A stretch of 41,070 nt of DNA from Lachnospiraceae bacterium (GCA_009911175.1 QXWX01000062.1:1-41070); one strand, 5' to 3'. Shown: positions 23,641 to 32,516, numbered from the stretch's first letter. Made by a program: numbers and translations. The notes: generated from the letters alone by a model not told the origin.

Positions 23641-25053
23641 ATGACAAGGATTAAAATCGGCTACGCACCAACAAGAAGAAGCATTTTCAGCGCGCCCGAC
23701 GCGGTAAAATACCGGGGGCTGACGGCGCAGCGCCTGAAGGAGCTGAACATTGATTTTGTGGACATTACGGATATCAACGAAGAGGGGCTGCTCTACGATG
23801 ACGGGGACCGCATCAAAATTGCGGAAAAATTCAAGCGGGAAAACATCGACGGGCTTTTCCTTCCCCACTGCAATTTCGGAACCGAATTTGAATGCGCCCG
23901 CCTTGCGAAGGACTTAAACGTACCGGTCCTTTTGTGGGGGCCTCTGGACGAGCGTCCGGAAGCGGACGGTACCAGGCTTCGGGATACCCAGTGCGGCCTG
24001 TTCGCGACAGGAAAGGTACTGCGGAGATTCAACATCCCCTTTACATACATGACCAACTGCCGCCTGGAAGACCCGGTATTTGAGCGGGGCCTGCGGGATT
24101 TCCTGGCAGTCTGCAATGTGGTGAAGACCTTCCGGAACATCCGCATTTTACAGATTTCCACAAGGCCCTATGAATTTTGGTCCACCATGTGCAACGAAGG
24201 AGAGCTTCTGGAGAAATTCAACATCCAGCTTACCCCCATCCCCATGCCGGAGCTGACCGATGAGATGAAGAAGGCAAAGGAAGAGGCCAGGGAGGTAGCG
24301 GAAGTGATCCAGTACTGCCGGGACCACATGGAGATCTGCGTCAAGGACGAGGAACTGGAAAACGTAGCGGCCCTCAAAGTGGCAATGAAGCGCCTGGTAA
24401 ACAAATACGGCTGCCAGGCAGCGGCCATCCAGTGCTGGAACCAGTTACAGTCCGAGATCGGCATTATGCCCTGTGCGGCAAATGCGCTGATGAACGAGGA
24501 AGGGATTCCGGTAGTCTGCGAGACCGACATCCACGGAGCCGTCACCGCTCTGATCACCGAAGCTGCCAGCCTGGGAGAGAAGAGAAGCTTCTTTGCGGAC
24601 TGGACCATCCGCCATCCGGACGCGGCAAACGGGGAACTGCTGCAGCACTGCGGCCCATGGCCCATTTCGGTGGCAAAGGAAACACCGAAGATCACCTATC
24701 CTTTGGCATTTGATCATCCCGGCAGCATCACCGCAGAGGCACACCACGGCAAGGTGAGCCTGGTGAGATTTGACGGAGACCACGGCGAGTATTCCCTGCT
24801 CCTTGGAAACGCGAAGGGAATCGAAGGTCCGAAGGGCATGGGCACCTACCTCTGGGTAGAGGTGGACAACATCAAGCGCCTGGAGGCGAAGATTGTGGAA
24901 GGCCCGTACATTCACCACTGCGTCGGCATTCATGAAAATGTAGTGCCGGTATTATACGAAGCATGTAAATATATCGGAGTCACGCCGGATCTGTACGATC
25001 CGATCGAGGAAGACGTAAAAGCATACCTGAGAGGGGAGGACGTTGTATTATGA
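23641..25053 (+). CDS. L-fucose/L-arabinose isomerase-fold sugar isomerase
   Basis: The protein has 470 residues, with GGAGG before the ATG. The overall pattern is that of the L-fucose isomerase C-terminal-domain superfamily: 'DGLFLPHCNFGTEFECARLA', 'VLLWGPLDERP', 'CETDIHGAVTALITEAAS' (the Glu and Asp are likely Mn2+ ligands) and 'EAHHGKVSLVRFDGDHGEYS' (His ligand candidate). It should turn an aldose into a ketose. Its stop overlaps the next ATG (ATGA), and transketolase halves and an FGGY kinase follow, so the ketose is phosphorylated and split. With a GH140 apiosidase-like gene last in the row, D-apiose to D-apulose is a plausible reaction; D-arabinose, L-fucose or another pentose remain possible. 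Confidence 0.8.
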   Translation: MTRIKIGYAPTRRSIFSAPDAVKYRGLTAQRLKELNIDFVDITDINEEGLLYDDGDRIKIAEKFKRENIDGLFLPHCNFGTEFECARLAKDLNVPVLLWGPLDERPEADGTRLRDTQCGLFATGKVLRRFNIPFTYMTNCRLEDPVFERGLRDFLAVCNVVKTFRNIRILQISTRPYEFWSTMCNEGELLEKFNIQLTPIPMPELTDEMKKAKEEAREVAEVIQYCRDHMEICVKDEELENVAALKVAMKRLVNKYGCQAAAIQCWNQLQSEIGIMPCAANALMNEEGIPVVCETDIHGAVTALITEAASLGEKRSFFADWTIRHPDAANGELLQHCGPWPISVAKETPKITYPLAFDHPGSITAEAHHGKVSLVRFDGDHGEYSLLLGNAKGIEGPKGMGTYLWVEVDNIKRLEAKIVEGPYIHHCVGIHENVVPVLYEACKYIGVTPDLYDPIEEDVKAYLRGEDVVL

Positions 25054-25883
25054 GCAATCTGAAAGCATTGGCTTATGAAATGCGGGAACGCACCATTGAT
25101 ATTATCGTAGAAGGGAAAACCGGACACATCGGCGGCGACATGAGCGTCATGGAGATCCTGACAGAGCTGTATTTTGACCAGATGAATATCAGTCCGGAAA
25201 ATATGGACGATCCAGACCGGGATAAATTTGTCATGAGTAAAGGCCATTCCATGGAAGCCTACTATGCGGTGCTGGCGGAAAAAGGATTTTTCCCGATTGA
25301 GGAAGTGATCGAAAAATTCAGCAAATTCGGCTCCAAATACATCGGCCATCCCAACAACAAGCTGCCGGGTATTGAGATGAACTCCGGTTCTCTGGGACAC
25401 GGGCTGCCGGTCTGCGTGGGCATGGCGCTGGCGGCAAAGATGAACGGGCAGGGATACCGCACCTATACCGTGATGGGCGACGGGGAGCTGGCGGAAGGCT
25501 CCGTATGGGAAGGCGCAATGGCGGCAAGCCATTACAAGCTGGATAATCTGTGTGCGGTGGTAGACCGAAACCGCCTGCAGATCTCCGGAAATACTGAGGA
25601 TGTGATGGCTCACGACGACCTTCACGAACGATTCCGGTCATTCGGCTGGCATGTCATTGACGTAGCGGACGGCAACGACATTTCCCAGCTTAAGGCGGCC
25701 TTCGAGGAAGCAAAAGAAACCAAAGGAAAACCTACGGTACTGATCGCCAACACGGTTAAGGGAAAAGGCTCCCCGGTGATGGAACATAAAGCAGGATGGC
25801 ACCACAAGGTGCCGAATCAGGAGGAACTGGCGCAGATCAGAAAAGATCTGAAGGAGAGAAAGGAGGCGCTGCTCCATGAATAA
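25050..25883 (+). CDS. transketolase, N-terminal (TPP-binding) subunit
   Basis: The protein has 277 residues, the usual length of the first half of split transketolases. The thiamine diphosphate motif is 'GDGELAEGSVWEGAMAASHY' ending in KLDN, and 'SKGHSMEAYYAVL' and 'GSLGHGLPVCVGMALAAKMN' are typical. It overlaps the isomerase by 4 bases and the C-terminal subunit by 8 bases, implying coupled translation. Two-subunit transketolases of this form include the apulose-4-phosphate transketolases (AptA/AptB), which transfer a glycolaldehyde unit to glyceraldehyde 3-phosphate. Neighbourhood supports that role here but sequence alone does not prove it. Confidence 0.9.
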   Translation: MSNLKALAYEMRERTIDIIVEGKTGHIGGDMSVMEILTELYFDQMNISPENMDDPDRDKFVMSKGHSMEAYYAVLAEKGFFPIEEVIEKFSKFGSKYIGHPNNKLPGIEMNSGSLGHGLPVCVGMALAAKMNGQGYRTYTVMGDGELAEGSVWEGAMAASHYKLDNLCAVVDRNRLQISGNTEDVMAHDDLHERFRSFGWHVIDVADGNDISQLKAAFEEAKETKGKPTVLIANTVKGKGSPVMEHKAGWHHKVPNQEELAQIRKDLKERKEALLHE

Positions 25884-26805
25884 GATAGCGAACAGACAGG
25901 TCATTTGTGACGTATTGGTTGAGGCGGCAAAAGAGGATAAGGATGTGGTGGCGCTCTGCAGCGATTCCAGAGGAAGCGCGTCCATGACGAAATTTGCGGA
26001 CACCTATCCGGAGCAGTTCGTGGAAGTGGGGATTGCGGAGCAGAACCTGGTGAGCATTTCCGCAGGTCTGGCAAAATGCGGGAAAAAGCCTTACGCGTCC
26101 TCGCCGGCCAGCTTCTTAAGCACCAGAAGCTATGAGCAGTGCAAGGTGGATGTGGCTTACTCCAACACCAACGTAAAGCTGATCGGGATCAGCGGCGGCG
26201 TCAGCTACGGGGCTCTCGGCATGAGTCACCATTCCGCCCAGGATATCGCGGCTATGTGCTCCATTCCCAACATGCGGGTCTATATCCCCAGCGACCGCCT
26301 GCAGACAGAGCACTTATTCAAAGCATTGTTAAAGGATGAGAAGCCGGCGTACATCCGGGTCGGCAGAAATCCGGTGGAGGATGTCTACGAAGAAGGAAAC
26401 GTGCCCTTTGAAATGGATCGGGCAACGGTTCTGAGAGAAGGTACAGATATTGCCATCATAGCCTGCGGGGAAATGGTAAAGCCTGCGGCGGATGCGGCAA
26501 AGCTTCTGGAAGAGAAGGGCATCCATGCCGCAGTCGTGGATATGTACTGTATCAAGCCTCTGGACAAAGCGGCCATCGTAAAGGCTGCGTCCGGGGCAAA
26601 GGCAGTGCTCACGGTGGAGGAGCATGCGCCCTTCGGAGGACTGGGCTCCATGGTCAGCCAGGTGGTGGGAAGCGAATGCCCGAGAAAAGTGGTCAACCTT
26701 GCCCTGCCCGACGCGCCGGTGATCACCGGAACGTCAAAGGAGGTATTTGACCATTACGGACTGAATGCGGAAGGAATCGCAAAGAAAGCCATGGAATTGC
26801 TGTAA
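25876..26805 (+). CDS. transketolase, C-terminal subunit
   Basis: The protein has 309 residues and carries the pyrimidine-binding and C-terminal transketolase domains. The catalytic Glu is in 'FVEVGIAEQNLVSISAGLA', the Phe/Tyr-rich pocket in 'YGALGMSHHSAQDIAAM', and the C-terminal domain in 'VVDMYCIKPLDKAAIVKA'. It functions only with the N-terminal subunit encoded directly upstream (8-base overlap). See the N-terminal subunit for the proposed apulose-4-phosphate role. A hairpin lies after the stop, before the kinase. Confidence 0.9.
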   Translation: MNKIANRQVICDVLVEAAKEDKDVVALCSDSRGSASMTKFADTYPEQFVEVGIAEQNLVSISAGLAKCGKKPYASSPASFLSTRSYEQCKVDVAYSNTNVKLIGISGGVSYGALGMSHHSAQDIAAMCSIPNMRVYIPSDRLQTEHLFKALLKDEKPAYIRVGRNPVEDVYEEGNVPFEMDRATVLREGTDIAIIACGEMVKPAADAAKLLEEKGIHAAVVDMYCIKPLDKAAIVKAASGAKAVLTVEEHAPFGGLGSMVSQVVGSECPRKVVNLALPDAPVITGTSKEVFDHYGLNAEGIAKKAMELL

Positions 26806-26820
26806 AGACGATCATAGATA

Positions 26821-26860
26821 GCCACATCAGAAGGATGCTGTCCGTAGATTCTGATGTGGC
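26821..26860 (+). repeat. perfect 12-bp stem hairpin between transketolase and kinase genes
   Basis: GCCACATCAGAA (26821-26832) and TTCTGATGTGGC (26849-26860) with a 16-base loop. No T-run follows, so it is more likely an RNA-stability or processing element inside an operon than a terminator. GATTCTG is embedded in its right arm. Confidence 0.65.
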
Positions 26861-26925
26861 TTCAATCAAAATAGGAAGGGATGGCAGGAATCAGCATACT
26901 GGCATCCAGATGAAGGATGGGGTGA

Positions 26926-28407
26926 ATGATGTCAGAACAATATATGATCAGCATTGATCAAAGTACCCAGGGAACAAAAGCATTATTATTCAATTCGGTT
27001 GGAAGCCTGATCTGGAGGGTGGATCAGGCCCATCGGCAGATCATCGATGAGAAGGGCTGGGTGTCCCACGACCCAATGGAAATTTACCAGAATATCATTG
27101 CGGTGACCGCCAGACTGCTGGAGGAGACGCAGATCGACAGGGACAAGGTGGCCGGTGTGGGGATCAGCAACCAGCGGGAAACCTCCCTGGCATGGAACCG
27201 GATCACCGGGGAGCCTGTGGGGCTTGCGGTGGTATGGCAGTGCGCCCGGGCCGCGGATCTCTGCGACCAGGTGGCAGCGGCGGGCCATGGGGAGAAAATC
27301 CGCCGAAAGACAGGCATGAACCTGTCCCCCTATTTTCCGGCATCCAAGATCGCCTGGATCTTAAGAAATGTGGAAGGCGCCAGGGAACTCTCAGACGCAG
27401 GTAAGCTTTGCCACGGAACCATCGACAGTTGGGTGATCTACAAGCTGACCGGCAAAGCCTCCTATAAAACCGATTTTTCCAATGCGTCCCGGACACAGCT
27501 TTTCAACATTTTTGACCTGAAATGGGATGAGGAAATCTGTGATATATTCGGAATCAATCCGAACAATCTTCCGGAAGTGTGCGACTCCAATTCCAACTTC
27601 GGAGAAACGGATTTTGACGGGCTGCTTCCGAATCCGGTTCCGATTCACGGCGTGCTGGGCGACTCCCACGGTGCGCTGTTCGGACAGGGCTGCCTGCAGC
27701 CGGGTATGATGAAATCCACCTACGGCACCGGATCGTCCATCATGATGAACATCGGCGAGAATCCTGTGTTAAGCACCCACGGGGTGGTCACCTCCCTGGC
27801 ATGGAGCATGGACGGCAAAGTCAATTACGTGCTGGAAGGAAACTTAAATTATACAGGAGCTGTGATCACCTGGCTGAAAGACGACCTGAAAATGATCGAC
27901 AGCCCCCAGGAAACCCAGGCCCTGGCAGAGCAGGCGGCGTCAGACGATCCGCTGTATCTGGTTCCGGCATTTTCCGGATTGGGCGCGCCCTATTGGGACA
28001 GCCGGGCCACCGCCATGTTCACCGGAATGACCAGGACCACCGGCCGGGCGGAGATCGTAAGGGCCGGTCTGGAATGCATTGCCTACCAGATTCAGGATGT
28101 GATCGGGGCCATGAGCGAGGATTCCGGGGTGGAGGTCCATGAGCTGCGGGTGGACGGCGGGCCGACCAGAAATACATATCTCATGCAGTTTCAGAGCGAC
28201 ATCGCCGGAATCGACGTACAGGTGCCGGATTCCGATGAACTCTCCGGGATGGGGCCTGCCTATGCGGCCGGGCTGGCGCTTGGCATCTGGGATGAAACCA
28301 TTTTTGAAAAGCTGGGCCGTACAAAATATACACCGAACATGCAGGAAAAATTGCGGAATAAAAAATACGAGGGATGGAAGTGTGCCGTAAAAAAGGTTCT
28401 GTCCTGA
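26926..28407 (+). CDS. FGGY-family carbohydrate kinase (glycerol-kinase-like)
   Basis: The protein has 493 residues. The first FGGY domain begins 'YMISIDQSTQGTKALLF' and contains 'VGISNQRETSLAWN'. The second has the ATP site 'KSTYGTGSSIMMNIG' and the C-terminal 'LRVDGGPTRNTYLMQFQSDI'. Sequence is closest in style to GlpK/XylB, but the sugar-binding positions cannot be assigned to a substrate by eye. After an isomerase and split transketolase, a ketose kinase is expected; D-apulose kinase is the pathway-based guess. The ribosome site is weak (AAGGATGGGG); ATG 26929 is an alternative start. Its stop codon lies inside the first degenerate unit of a tandem array. Confidence 0.88.
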   Translation: MMSEQYMISIDQSTQGTKALLFNSVGSLIWRVDQAHRQIIDEKGWVSHDPMEIYQNIIAVTARLLEETQIDRDKVAGVGISNQRETSLAWNRITGEPVGLAVVWQCARAADLCDQVAAAGHGEKIRRKTGMNLSPYFPASKIAWILRNVEGARELSDAGKLCHGTIDSWVIYKLTGKASYKTDFSNASRTQLFNIFDLKWDEEICDIFGINPNNLPEVCDSNSNFGETDFDGLLPNPVPIHGVLGDSHGALFGQGCLQPGMMKSTYGTGSSIMMNIGENPVLSTHGVVTSLAWSMDGKVNYVLEGNLNYTGAVITWLKDDLKMIDSPQETQALAEQAASDDPLYLVPAFSGLGAPYWDSRATAMFTGMTRTTGRAEIVRAGLECIAYQIQDVIGAMSEDSGVEVHELRVDGGPTRNTYLMQFQSDIAGIDVQVPDSDELSGMGPAYAAGLALGIWDETIFEKLGRTKYTPNMQEKLRNKKYEGWKCAVKKVLS

Positions 28408-28567
28408 GCTGTGATGTAAAGTACTGTATCAAAATCTGTCCTGCTGACTGCTTATAAAGGAATAGATGAAAATCTGTTTTGCAGATTGCTTATAAAGTAA
28501 TGGATGAAAATCTGCTCTATTGATTATGTATAAAGTATTGTACAAGGAGCTGCTTTGCAGACTGCAT
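28398..28567. repeat. degenerate tandem array, 38-bp period, starting at the kinase stop
   Basis: Four consecutive 38-base units (28416-28453, 28454-28491, 28492-28529, 28530-28567) align without gaps, with a core of ATAAAGTA, then GATGAAAATCTG and GATTGCTT. A partial unit before them includes the kinase stop: TCTGTCCTG at 28398-28406 recurs at 28435-28443. The fourth unit contains AAGGAG. There are no spacers, so it is not CRISPR. Confidence 0.85.
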
Positions 28568-28588
28568 ATAATGAAAGAGGGAGAAATG

Positions 28589-30076
28589 ATGGAGAAATTA
28601 AGGATTTCAGAAAACAGGCGTTATTTTGTCACTGCCGACGGCAAGCCGTTTACATGGATTGCGGACACGGACTGGACGATCCCCCAGAGGCTGAAATGGG
28701 ACGATGTGGAATATCTGATGAAAAAGAGAAAAAGCCAGGGCTTTACCGTGCTCCAGATCGTGGTGCTGGACCCGGAGCGGGATATGGAGATGCACAGTCC
28801 GTCCGGGGAGAAGGCGCTTTTAAACGACGATCCGGACACGCCAAACGAGCGTTATTTTGAATACCTGGACTGGATTCTGGACAAGGCGGAGTCGTACGGC
28901 TTCTATGTCCTGCTCCTGCCTGTGTGGGGCCAGCTGGTGGTTGGAAGCGACTGGAGCGGCTGTACCTATGAAAAGACGATTACCGAAGAAAACGCGTACC
29001 GCTACGGCCGGTGGATCGGAAACCGCTACCGGGAGAAAAATCATATCCTCTGGTGTCTTGGAGGAGACCGCCAGCCCATCCATGACGGGGTGGATTATAA
29101 AAATGTGTGGAGGCGCCTGGCGGAAGGAATCGCCAAAGGCGTGCTGGATCAGGATTTAAAGTACAACCAGCCTGACGACGCCTGGAAGGACGTTTTGATG
29201 ACCTACCACGCATGCCACGAGATGCAGACAGGGGAATGCTCCACCATGTCTTACTGGACGGACGAGGAAGCCTGGATTGATTTTATCATGCTGCAGTCCG
29301 GCCATGGCCTGACCCCGAAAAATTATGAACTGGTGGAAAAGGAATACAGCCGCAAAAAAGTGATGCCGGTATGGGATGGGGAGCCAGCCTACGAGATGAT
29401 GCCCACCTCCTGGCCCATCACTCCGGAAACGAAGACGCACGGCTCCTGGATGACAAGAAAACGGGCCTATTGGTCGCTGTTTTCCGGCGCGTTTGGGTAT
29501 ACCTACGGGCACGCTTCCGTATGGTGCTGTGTTTCCGAGCAGGAGAAAAGCCCCATCAGCAGCCAGACATGGTATGAAGCGCTGCAGTCCGAGGGCTCTG
29601 AACAGATCCGGTATCTGCGGCAGTTTTCTGACAGCCTGCAGATCATGACCGCCCGTCCGGCACGGGAGATACTGCCTCAGATTCAGGGAGAGGATGTGCT
29701 GGATCTGCATCTGCAGGCATGTACCTGCCTGGATGAAAGGTTTGCCTGCGTCTATTTTCCAAGCGGGGGCGGAGCCGTCCTGAACCTGGGAAATGTCTGG
29801 AATCCGGAAGCGCCCCGGGAGTTTGACGGAGAAGTCTGCCTGTGGTGGTATAATCCGAGGGACGGGAAGTTCTATACCCACGTCGGGCAGAGGGCAGAAG
29901 CAGCAGAGACTGCACAGGCAGCCGGAGGGGAACTCAGCGTATCCGCCCCGGATTCCGGCCCGGAGCATGACTGGGTGCTGATTGCGTCCAGAGAACAGAC
30001 GGAGGCTCCGGTGAAAGAACAGACCTATTATAATATGGATGAGGAAAAGGCGGTAAAGAAAGTATTTGAGTGGTAA
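28589..30076 (+). CDS. GH140 apiosidase-like protein (DUF4038 family)
   Basis: The protein has 495 residues from ATG 28589 (MEKLRISENRRYFV), five bases after AGGGAG; ATG 28586 and earlier in-frame Mets are weaker. The DUF4038/apiosidase-like TIM barrel is clear: 'DGKPFTWIADTDW' at the start, 'HILWCLGGDRQP' with Asp160 and 'MPVWDGEPAYE' with Glu265, matching the Asp/Glu pair of the Bacteroides GH140 apiosidase. The C-terminal ~90 residues ('CLWWYNPRDGKFYTHVG', DWVLIAS) form the beta-domain usual in this family. There is no signal peptide, so it is cytoplasmic, unlike the exported Bacteroides enzyme. It is the last gene after isomerase-transketolase-kinase, so released D-apiose could enter that pathway. 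Confidence 0.85.
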   Translation: MEKLRISENRRYFVTADGKPFTWIADTDWTIPQRLKWDDVEYLMKKRKSQGFTVLQIVVLDPERDMEMHSPSGEKALLNDDPDTPNERYFEYLDWILDKAESYGFYVLLLPVWGQLVVGSDWSGCTYEKTITEENAYRYGRWIGNRYREKNHILWCLGGDRQPIHDGVDYKNVWRRLAEGIAKGVLDQDLKYNQPDDAWKDVLMTYHACHEMQTGECSTMSYWTDEEAWIDFIMLQSGHGLTPKNYELVEKEYSRKKVMPVWDGEPAYEMMPTSWPITPETKTHGSWMTRKRAYWSLFSGAFGYTYGHASVWCCVSEQEKSPISSQTWYEALQSEGSEQIRYLRQFSDSLQIMTARPAREILPQIQGEDVLDLHLQACTCLDERFACVYFPSGGGAVLNLGNVWNPEAPREFDGEVCLWWYNPRDGKFYTHVGQRAEAAETAQAAGGELSVSAPDSGPEHDWVLIASREQTEAPVKEQTYYNMDEEKAVKKVFEW

Positions 30077-30096
30077 AAAAGAGTGCTGTTAAAGGC

Positions 30097-30125
30097 TTTA
30101 CACCCAAAAATCCTTTTGTTATAAT
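30097..30125 (+). promoter_or_regulatory. near-consensus promoter of the 60-aa gene
   Basis: TTTACA (30097-30102), 17-base spacer, TATAAT (30120-30125, perfect). Confidence 0.8.
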
Positions 30126-30173
30126 GAAACTATCTCATAGACGTATTTTCATCATAACGAAGGAGGGAATTAC

Positions 30174-30356
30174 ATGACTGAAAAAGAAATGCTGCAAAAA
30201 AATATTGAAGAGTTTTCCAGATTACAAAATTATATGATACTGTCTGAAAAAGATTCAGAAGCGTATAAAGTTATGAAAGATCGGTATATTGAATTAAAAG
30301 TAATCTTGACAGCTTGTGGTATTCATTTGACAGAGCTTGATAAGATAAAAGAATAG
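30174..30356 (+). CDS. small helical protein, 60 aa, unknown function
   Basis: AAGGAGGG precedes the ATG and a near-consensus promoter lies 49 bases upstream, so this is very likely expressed. The sequence is charged and helical: an N-terminal helix ('EKEMLQKNIEEFSRLQNYMI'), a second helix ('DSEAYKVMKDRYIELKVILT') and a short tail. It looks like a coiled-coil hairpin, with no membrane segment and no recognised motif. It has its own promoter between GH140 and GH3 and need not belong to the sugar pathway. Confidence 0.65.
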   Translation: MTEKEMLQKNIEEFSRLQNYMILSEKDSEAYKVMKDRYIELKVILTACGIHLTELDKIKE

Positions 30357-30685
30357 CTTTCATAATCTACAATTAAAAAAGGCGGGGCAGTTAGGAAATA
30401 GCTGATTTTCTACAGTATATCGCGGATCATCAAACATGCGCGGTATGTTGTGTATAAATCCTATTTCCCGGCTGTTCCTTCTTTTTTTGTTCTTCAAACC
30501 GCAAACAGCAACAGCCAGGAAAGACGAACGCATCCGGTCATACACTGAAAAAATGTCGGATTCAGAAAAAAATAATACATTGCATTCCACTTTTTGCAGG
30601 CGTATGCTGTATATAGAATCAGGACAGAGGGATTCTGAAAAGCATGCTGCGAGAATTAGCTGCATCGGTTAAGGAGGAAGATGAG
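30357..30685. other. 329-base gene-free stretch upstream of GH3
   Basis: Open frames here on both strands lack ribosome sites and family features. It contains a 24-base box (30544-30567) shared with the GH43 upstream region, and a GATTCTG at 30631-30637 facing AGAATC at 30615-30620. These are probably the GH3 control region. No clean terminator for the 60-aa gene was seen. Confidence 0.5.
30544..30567 (+). promoter_or_regulatory. 24-bp box shared by GH3 and GH43 leaders (copy 1)
   Basis: It matches 32898-32921 at 22 of 24 positions (ACTGAAAAAA, then GTCGGATTC, then GAA). It contains GGATTCAG, a variant of the recurring GGATTCTG word. Confidence 0.6.
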
Positions 30686-32395
30686 ATGTTGGATTTAAAA
30701 GCAAATCCGTTTTTTCTGGATGACAAAAAGGAAAAATGGGTCTACGACACACTGGCGGGGATGAGCACAGAGGAGAAGATCGGGCAGATGTTCTGCCCCG
30801 TCGGCGGCAATACGGAGGAAGGTTTCTTAAAGGAATTTCTGGAGGAGTATAAACCCGGCGCGATCATGTACCGGCCCATGCCGGCGGCAGAGATCCAGAA
30901 GACACACTGCTTTCTCCAGGAACACTCCAGAATCCCCATGCTCTTCGGCGCAAATCTGGAATCCGGCGGCAACGGGATCTGCTCGGACGGGACATATTTT
31001 GCAAGGCCCATGGGGGCGGCGGCCACCGATGACCCGGTACAGGCTTACCGCCTGGGGGCGATTGCGGGAAAAGAAGCTATGGCCGTGGGATGCAACTGGG
31101 CCTTTGCGCCAATCTGCGACTTGGATCTGAATTTCCGCAATCCCATCACCAACGTGCGGACCTTCGGAAGCGACCAGAAACGGGTCACCACATTTGTCAG
31201 GGAACAGCTAAAGGGGCTCAGTGACCAGGGCGTTGCCGCGGCGGTCAAGCATTTTCCGGGGGACGGAGTGGATGAACGGGACCAGCATCTGGTGGCCTCT
31301 GTGAACAGCCTGTCGGTGGAAGACTATGACAGAACCTACGGGGCCGTCTGGCAGGAGGTTGTGGACGCGGGGGCACTGTCCGTCATGGTGGGCCATATCC
31401 TGCAGCCTGCGTACAGCAAGTACATCAATCCGGAATTGAAGGACGAAGAGATCCTTCCGGCCACCCTGTCAAAAGAAATCCTCCAGGGGCTGCTGCGGGG
31501 AAAACTGGGCTTCAACGGCATGATCACAACGGACGCGACGCCGATGGTGGGCTTCAATACCCCCATGAAACGCTCCCAGGCAATCCCGGCCGCACTGGCA
31601 GCAGGGTGCGATATGATCCTGTTCAACAAGGACATCCGGGAGGATTACCGGTTTGTGCAGGAAGCCATCGCAGACGGCCGTCTGAGCATGGAACGGGTGG
31701 ACGAGGCCGTGACCCGGATTCTGGCCATGAAGGCGGCCATGAACCTGCCCGGAAAAAAAGAAAAGGGGATCCTTGTGCCCGGGGAAGAGGCGCTGTCCGT
31801 TGTTGCCTGCGAAGAGCATCGGGCATGGGCGAGAGAATGTGCGGATAAAAGTGTGACTCTTGTAAAGGATACACAGAACCTGCTCCCGATCTCCCCGGAT
31901 ACATATAAAAGAATCCGCCTTTACCTTCTGGAGGATCGCCTGGACGGCGGCTTCAAGGATGGAGACGGGGCCATTGGACTGGTAAAGGAAAAGTTGGAAA
32001 AGGAAGGCTTTGAGGTAACGCTGTTTAACTATTCCAGACCGGATTTTCATGAGATGTTTGAAGGCGGCGTGGAGGATATCCAAAGCAAATTCGACCTGGC
32101 GGTCTACGTGGCATGCCTGGATACGGCCAGCAACCAGTCCGTGAGAAGGATCGACTGGCTGCACCTGATGGCGGCGGACGCACCCTGGTTTTTAAACGAG
32201 GTTCCGGCAATGTTCATTTCCATCGCAAACCCATACCATCTGTTGGATGCGCCCATGTTTCGGACGTTTATCAACGGGTACACGCCCACAGAGGAAGTGG
32301 TGGATCAGGTGATTGATAAGATCGTGGGAAGGTCCGCGTTTCAGGGAGTGAATCCGGTGGATCCGTTCTGCGGGGTATGGGGAGCGGAGTTTTGA
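30686..32395 (+). CDS. glycoside hydrolase family 3 (NagZ-like N-domain)
   Basis: The protein has 569 residues from ATG 30686, eight bases after AAGGAGG; the ATG 42 bases earlier is upstream of that site. The GH3 barrel shows 'STEEKIGQMFCPVGG', 'AVKHFPGDGVDERDQHL' and the nucleophile Asp283 in 'GMITTDATPM'. The loop His201 (DQH) matches the His general acid of NagZ-type beta-N-acetylhexosaminidases, whereas KHFPGHG is here KHFPGDG. A second alpha/beta domain (~370-569) follows. There is no signal peptide. Substrate is uncertain: N-acetylhexosaminide by motif, a plant glycoside by context. Confidence 0.87.
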   Translation: MLDLKANPFFLDDKKEKWVYDTLAGMSTEEKIGQMFCPVGGNTEEGFLKEFLEEYKPGAIMYRPMPAAEIQKTHCFLQEHSRIPMLFGANLESGGNGICSDGTYFARPMGAAATDDPVQAYRLGAIAGKEAMAVGCNWAFAPICDLDLNFRNPITNVRTFGSDQKRVTTFVREQLKGLSDQGVAAAVKHFPGDGVDERDQHLVASVNSLSVEDYDRTYGAVWQEVVDAGALSVMVGHILQPAYSKYINPELKDEEILPATLSKEILQGLLRGKLGFNGMITTDATPMVGFNTPMKRSQAIPAALAAGCDMILFNKDIREDYRFVQEAIADGRLSMERVDEAVTRILAMKAAMNLPGKKEKGILVPGEEALSVVACEEHRAWARECADKSVTLVKDTQNLLPISPDTYKRIRLYLLEDRLDGGFKDGDGAIGLVKEKLEKEGFEVTLFNYSRPDFHEMFEGGVEDIQSKFDLAVYVACLDTASNQSVRRIDWLHLMAADAPWFLNEVPAMFISIANPYHLLDAPMFRTFINGYTPTEEVVDQVIDKIVGRSAFQGVNPVDPFCGVWGAEF

Positions 32396-32516
32396 GGAAG
32401 TGCAGATGCATGACTATAAATAGTAATGGATTGGCCTAAAGAACGATCCAGCGTTGACGCTTAAATAATTTTCACAATTAAAAATAATTCCAAAGATCTT
32501 CTTTGGCAAGGGAATC

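Noticed and set aside
28398..28567. CRISPR-like array
   Set aside because: Repeats are contiguous and degenerate with no unique spacers, and no cas genes are nearby.
30360..30672. Overlapping open frames of 101 and 78 codons before GH3
   Set aside because: Low-complexity, no start signals, and the region carries the shared regulatory box instead.
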